Shown here: piece by piece, positions 5,944 through 8,315 of the stretch | Layout: each line of letters opens with the position of its first letter | Numbering within the stretch: position 1 is the first letter of the stretch | Source: Gammaproteobacteria bacterium | GTDB lineage: Bacteria; Pseudomonadota; Gammaproteobacteria; JAURND01 | NCBI GenBank assembly: GCA_030830425.1 | Contig: JAURND010000121.1 | Span: 1 to 8,315, forward strand | Direction of reading: 5' to 3' | Length of the DNA: 8,315 nt | Notes under the pieces: generated by a model | The model's input: only the letters and a program-made list of their open reading frames with translations | Told to the model about the DNA's origin: nothing | The model's database searches: none | Translations under genes and position numbers: made by a program

Positions 5944-6219
5944 TTGTCTTTTTTAGGCTTAGCAAGCTTGTTTTCAGGTTTTCTCACAAGCTTAATATCA
6001 CGTAACTATTCACCACCATACAAAGACTGGCATAAACGGTCAGATTTTAGTCAAGTCTGGTGTAAAAAATGGCCGTTTGCTAATTATGCTGAATGGTTAC
6101 AATATCACTAACCATTAAGCCTAACCCAAAACATCGCTTATTTTGATGCTTATAAATTTCAAGCCGGCAGCAATTCCCACTACCCCTTAAAAACCAGGAA
6201 GCAAATTTCGCGTTTTTGA
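5944..6219 (+). pseudogene. Possible decayed coding sequence with one internal stop
   Basis: A frame of 91 codons running to TGA at 6217-6219 is broken only by TAA at 6109-6111; the frame is bounded upstream by TAA at 5941-5943. The first part starts hydrophobic (LSFLGLASLFSGFLTSLI), then is rich in aromatic residues: SDFSQVWCKKWPFANYAEW. After the stop comes LTQNIAYFDAYKFQAG. The composition is more protein-like than the surrounding frames, but there is no good start or ribosome site and I do not recognise the family. The internal stop lies in one arm of the inverted repeat 6092-6116. It may be a remnant of a longer gene, or chance. Confidence 0.3.
6092..6116. repeat. Inverted repeat with 8-bp arms
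   Basis: AATGGTTA (6092-6099) pairs perfectly with TAACCATT (6109-6116) around a 9-nt spacer. No T tract follows on either strand. It lies within the broken frame 5944-6219. Confidence 0.45.
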
Positions 6220-6305
6220 GCGGAAATTGCTGATTAATCTTATTTCTCATCCTCATCCCTTTCTCCATCCTAAAGCACCTTAAGTCACTGGTGCCCTAGA
6301 ATAGA

Positions 6306-6323
6306 TTCCCGCCTTTGCGGGAA
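6306..6323 (-). terminator. REP-like hairpin just behind dotA
   Basis: TTCCCGC (6306-6312) and GCGGGAA (6317-6323) form a GC-rich 7-bp stem with a 4-nt loop, 8 nt past the dotA stop. On the minus strand the stem is followed only by TCTATTCT, a poor T tract. Its sequence resembles the short GGCGGGAAT-type palindromes scattered in many gammaproteobacterial genomes. It may end or stabilise the dotA transcript. Confidence 0.45.
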
Positions 6324-6331
6324 CGACACAT

Positions 6332-8315
6332 CTATGCAGCAGGAGGGGTCGGCGGCTTAGGCTTATCCTTATCATCCTTCCTCCCAGGGCCCAGTTGCAT
6401 GCTTTTCTTGCCGGCATAATCACCGGCTTTATCGCTTATCTTATCAGACCCTTGCTCCATTTTTTGCCCCATTTGTTCAGCAGATTTATGACCTGTCATT
6501 GCCGTATGTACGTGACGCAAAGCCTCTCCTGGTAATTCACCGATTAACTTAGTGCAGATACCCTGAATCATCGTCACGACAATGGTATAGTAGATTAATA
6601 ATATAGCGGGAATCCCAATAATGATCCAACCATAAGAGCCGGTATAACCAGGAGCTACAAAACTATAACTACAAAAAATAGAGAATAGATGGTTCACGAC
6701 AATTAACATTTGCTTAATCAAAATGAGGGAGCCGAACATCCCGATGACCAATAAGATCGGTGTAAACAGCACGCCCAATAACATCATCACCCCTTCAGTT
6801 GCCCCACCGAGCATTCCCTCGCCTTCAGCTGTAGTCATTCTCAATGCCACTAATGGGGCGCCTACGACCGCTTGAAAGCAATGCCCTATCCAGCCTAATA
6901 TGCCTGATAAAAAGACGATAAATGGAATCGTGGGAATATGAATCCCAAACCCAATTCCTGCAGCGGCATAGGCAGAAAATATCATGAGCATTAAGGGGGA
7001 TTCTAGGTTACTGCCCGCTTGAATGCCGGCCGCTGGATTGGCAGAAGGGATAAATGAAGCAGGCCATGATGCAAAAAAACTACCTCCTAACCCAATCGCA
7101 ATGAGCAACAAACATTGGTCCATCACGTAAAATCCAAATTTTTGGAGCCCTAACAATGGGTCAGCATTCTGAGTTTGATCAATGGCATTTCTGAAATTAA
7201 CGACCACATTCGAAAATATGACTAATGCGGGAATCATCGTCACCCAAACCAGAGGGCCGCCTGGCGCTGTTGCCAAGCCAACTAAGGTTGCTGATGCCTT
7301 CACCCTGTCTTGATCCAAGACACCTCCAAATATTTCGCCTTGCCTGGCGCTGGCTGAGACACCTCCAAAGAAAGAATTGACATCTCCAAAAAAAGCATTC
7401 GCGTTAGATATCCACTCTGGTCCATTATTGGTTGTGGGGTTGTTATTGGGTGAATTTTGATTAATGGTGTTTTGAAGCGTATTCACATTTCCTGAGTTGA
7501 TGGCATCAATATAGTTTTGCACCGCCACATTCATCGTGTTCGAGTCAGTGACATAATTTATCTGTGACTGGATGTTTTGTATTGCTGATGGCGTTAAAGA
7601 TTTCATATCAAATGCACTATCACTATTGCTGTTATTAAACTGCAACTGAGCACTTGATGAACCCAGCGTATAAACACTTAAAGCGGTTCTATTATCTTTC
7701 TGATTTAAATTGCCCATCATTGGGTAGTAAGCACCCAATACAATCCAGCCTTGTACTCTCATCTTTTGCAATTCATCATAAGCCTTTTTTGTACTTTGAT
7801 CTGCACCTTGAGCACGTAATGGCCCCATCATGTTCGAATACTGAAAAATACTATTGGCGACTTCAGCAGGTGTCAATACATTCAAGCTCTCTGTATTGGT
7901 TGGATAATTGGCAGCAATGTTCGATGCTAATGGCGCTAAATCACTAACCATTTTAAGTGCAGCAGCCTGAATCCTTAGTTCTGAAAAAGGCAAGATTACA
8001 GCACCGCATTGCTCAAAGTATTTCGGGGCATCAGTAGTAGCGCTTGTATCTCTGGTGCCGAAAGTGATTCGTTTTCCATCTGACGTTAACCCAGAGCCAA
8101 TATCGTTCGAAGAGGTTGTCGTGGTGGCTTCAGTGGTGTTGCTCCCTACTGCCTGTAATGACTGATTAACATTAGTGTCGGATTTACGCTGAGTTGCTTG
8201 AATCGCTCTAAGATTATCTAAACAAACTTGAGCTGCTAAAATGGTTAATGCCGATGTTGCCATGGCTTTTTGTGCGGCGGTATCTTGAACAGACGCTGGC
8301 AATTGATAAATCGTA
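6332..8315 (-). CDS. dotA: Dot/Icm type IVB secretion protein DotA, N-terminus beyond window
   Basis: The gene is partial: 660 residues are visible and the frame stays open to the window edge (the codon before LPASVQDT is CAA), so the start lies outside. Legionella DotA is about 1,050 residues, so an N-terminal part is missing. DotA is a polytopic inner-membrane protein of the Dot/Icm machine, related to TraY of IncI plasmids. Visible order: a mostly polar, presumably periplasmic domain with an Asn-rich stretch (NPTTNNGPEWISNANAFF, about 7390-7450), then six or seven hydrophobic segments from about 7290 to 6540, and a charged C-terminal tail ending KPKPPTPPAA. The block AEGEGMLGGATEGVMMLLG (about 6780-6830), between membrane segments, is characteristic of the DotA/TraY family. 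No other dot/icm gene is inside the window; its usual partners may lie upstream. It converges on the peptidase gene. Confidence 0.85.
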   Translation of the reverse strand, partial: TIYQLPASVQDTAAQKAMATSALTILAAQVCLDNLRAIQATQRKSDTNVNQSLQAVGSNTTEATTTTSSNDIGSGLTSDGKRITFGTRDTSATTDAPKYFEQCGAVILPFSELRIQAAALKMVSDLAPLASNIAANYPTNTESLNVLTPAEVANSIFQYSNMMGPLRAQGADQSTKKAYDELQKMRVQGWIVLGAYYPMMGNLNQKDNRTALSVYTLGSSSAQLQFNNSNSDSAFDMKSLTPSAIQNIQSQINYVTDSNTMNVAVQNYIDAINSGNVNTLQNTINQNSPNNNPTTNNGPEWISNANAFFGDVNSFFGGVSASARQGEIFGGVLDQDRVKASATLVGLATAPGGPLVWVTMIPALVIFSNVVVNFRNAIDQTQNADPLLGLQKFGFYVMDQCLLLIAIGLGGSFFASWPASFIPSANPAAGIQAGSNLESPLMLMIFSAYAAAGIGFGIHIPTIPFIVFLSGILGWIGHCFQAVVGAPLVALRMTTAEGEGMLGGATEGVMMLLGVLFTPILLVIGMFGSLILIKQMLIVVNHLFSIFCSYSFVAPGYTGSYGWIIIGIPAILLIYYTIVVTMIQGICTKLIGELPGEALRHVHTAMTGHKSAEQMGQKMEQGSDKISDKAGDYAGKKSMQLGPGRKDDKDKPKPPTPPAA

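Larger units (their letters stand above)
5799..6331. other. Gap between convergent genes, no intact gene
   Basis: About 530 bp separate the peptidase gene from the end of dotA. I see four inverted repeats: 5818-5842, 5964-5993 (AAGCTTGT/ACAAGCTT-type arms, 16-nt loop), 6092-6116 and 6306-6323. One broken frame lies at 5944-6219. A 62-codon minus-strand frame across 6080-6268 has no protein-like character. The region looks like decayed sequence plus 3' ends of both transcripts. Confidence 0.5.

Noticed and set aside
6080..6268. 62-codon minus-strand frame in the gap before dotA
   Set aside because: No ribosome site, no domain, and it lies antisense to the more protein-like broken frame.
7654..7947. 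97-codon plus-strand frame inside dotA
   Set aside because: Entirely antisense to the conserved dotA frame and without protein features; a shadow.

Overview
The window looks like chromosome of an AT-rich gammaproteobacterium of the order Legionellales (Legionella/Coxiella/Rickettsiella type). The main evidence is the partial minus-strand gene at the right edge, which reads as dotA, a membrane component of the Dot/Icm (type IVB) secretion system that these intracellular bacteria use to act on host cells. The pgsA - tRNA-Gly(GCC) order and an AUU-initiated pcnB also fit a gammaproteobacterium. Species cannot be fixed from the sequence alone.

Left part (1-1000, minus strand): tRNA-Glu(CUC), pgsA (phosphatidylglycerophosphate synthase) and tRNA-Gly(GCC) lie in that transcriptional order. 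They are bracketed by two diverged direct copies of a structured repeat made of successive hairpins (copy A about 3-140, copy B about 1026-1163). The hairpin of copy B overlaps a plausible promoter for tRNA-Glu.

Middle (1000-5800, plus strand): pcnB (poly(A) polymerase I) has a good Shine-Dalgarno followed at 8 nt by ATT and has no in-frame ATG or GTG in front of its conserved domain. It is followed by a fused permease/ATPase ABC exporter of the YddA/SbmA-like family and, 14 nt later, by a secreted protein with an NlpC/P60-like cysteine peptidase domain behind a low-complexity K/T/P/H-rich linker. The leaders of pcnB and of the ABC gene each contain a copy of a diverged repeat of about 140 bp, which is not an obvious gene product or known element.

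Right part (5800-8315): about 530 bp without an intact gene separates the convergent peptidase gene and dotA. It holds several inverted repeats, a reading frame broken by one stop codon that may be a decayed gene, and a REP-like hairpin just behind dotA. dotA runs off the window with its N-terminal part missing.

Functionally the window mixes housekeeping genes (phospholipid synthesis, tRNAs, RNA decay), an envelope transport/cell-wall pair and one virulence-secretion gene. No complete new system is evident. The most unusual signals are the two families of structured repeats placed next to genes and tRNAs, the conserved AUU start, and the CUC-reading tRNA-Glu.
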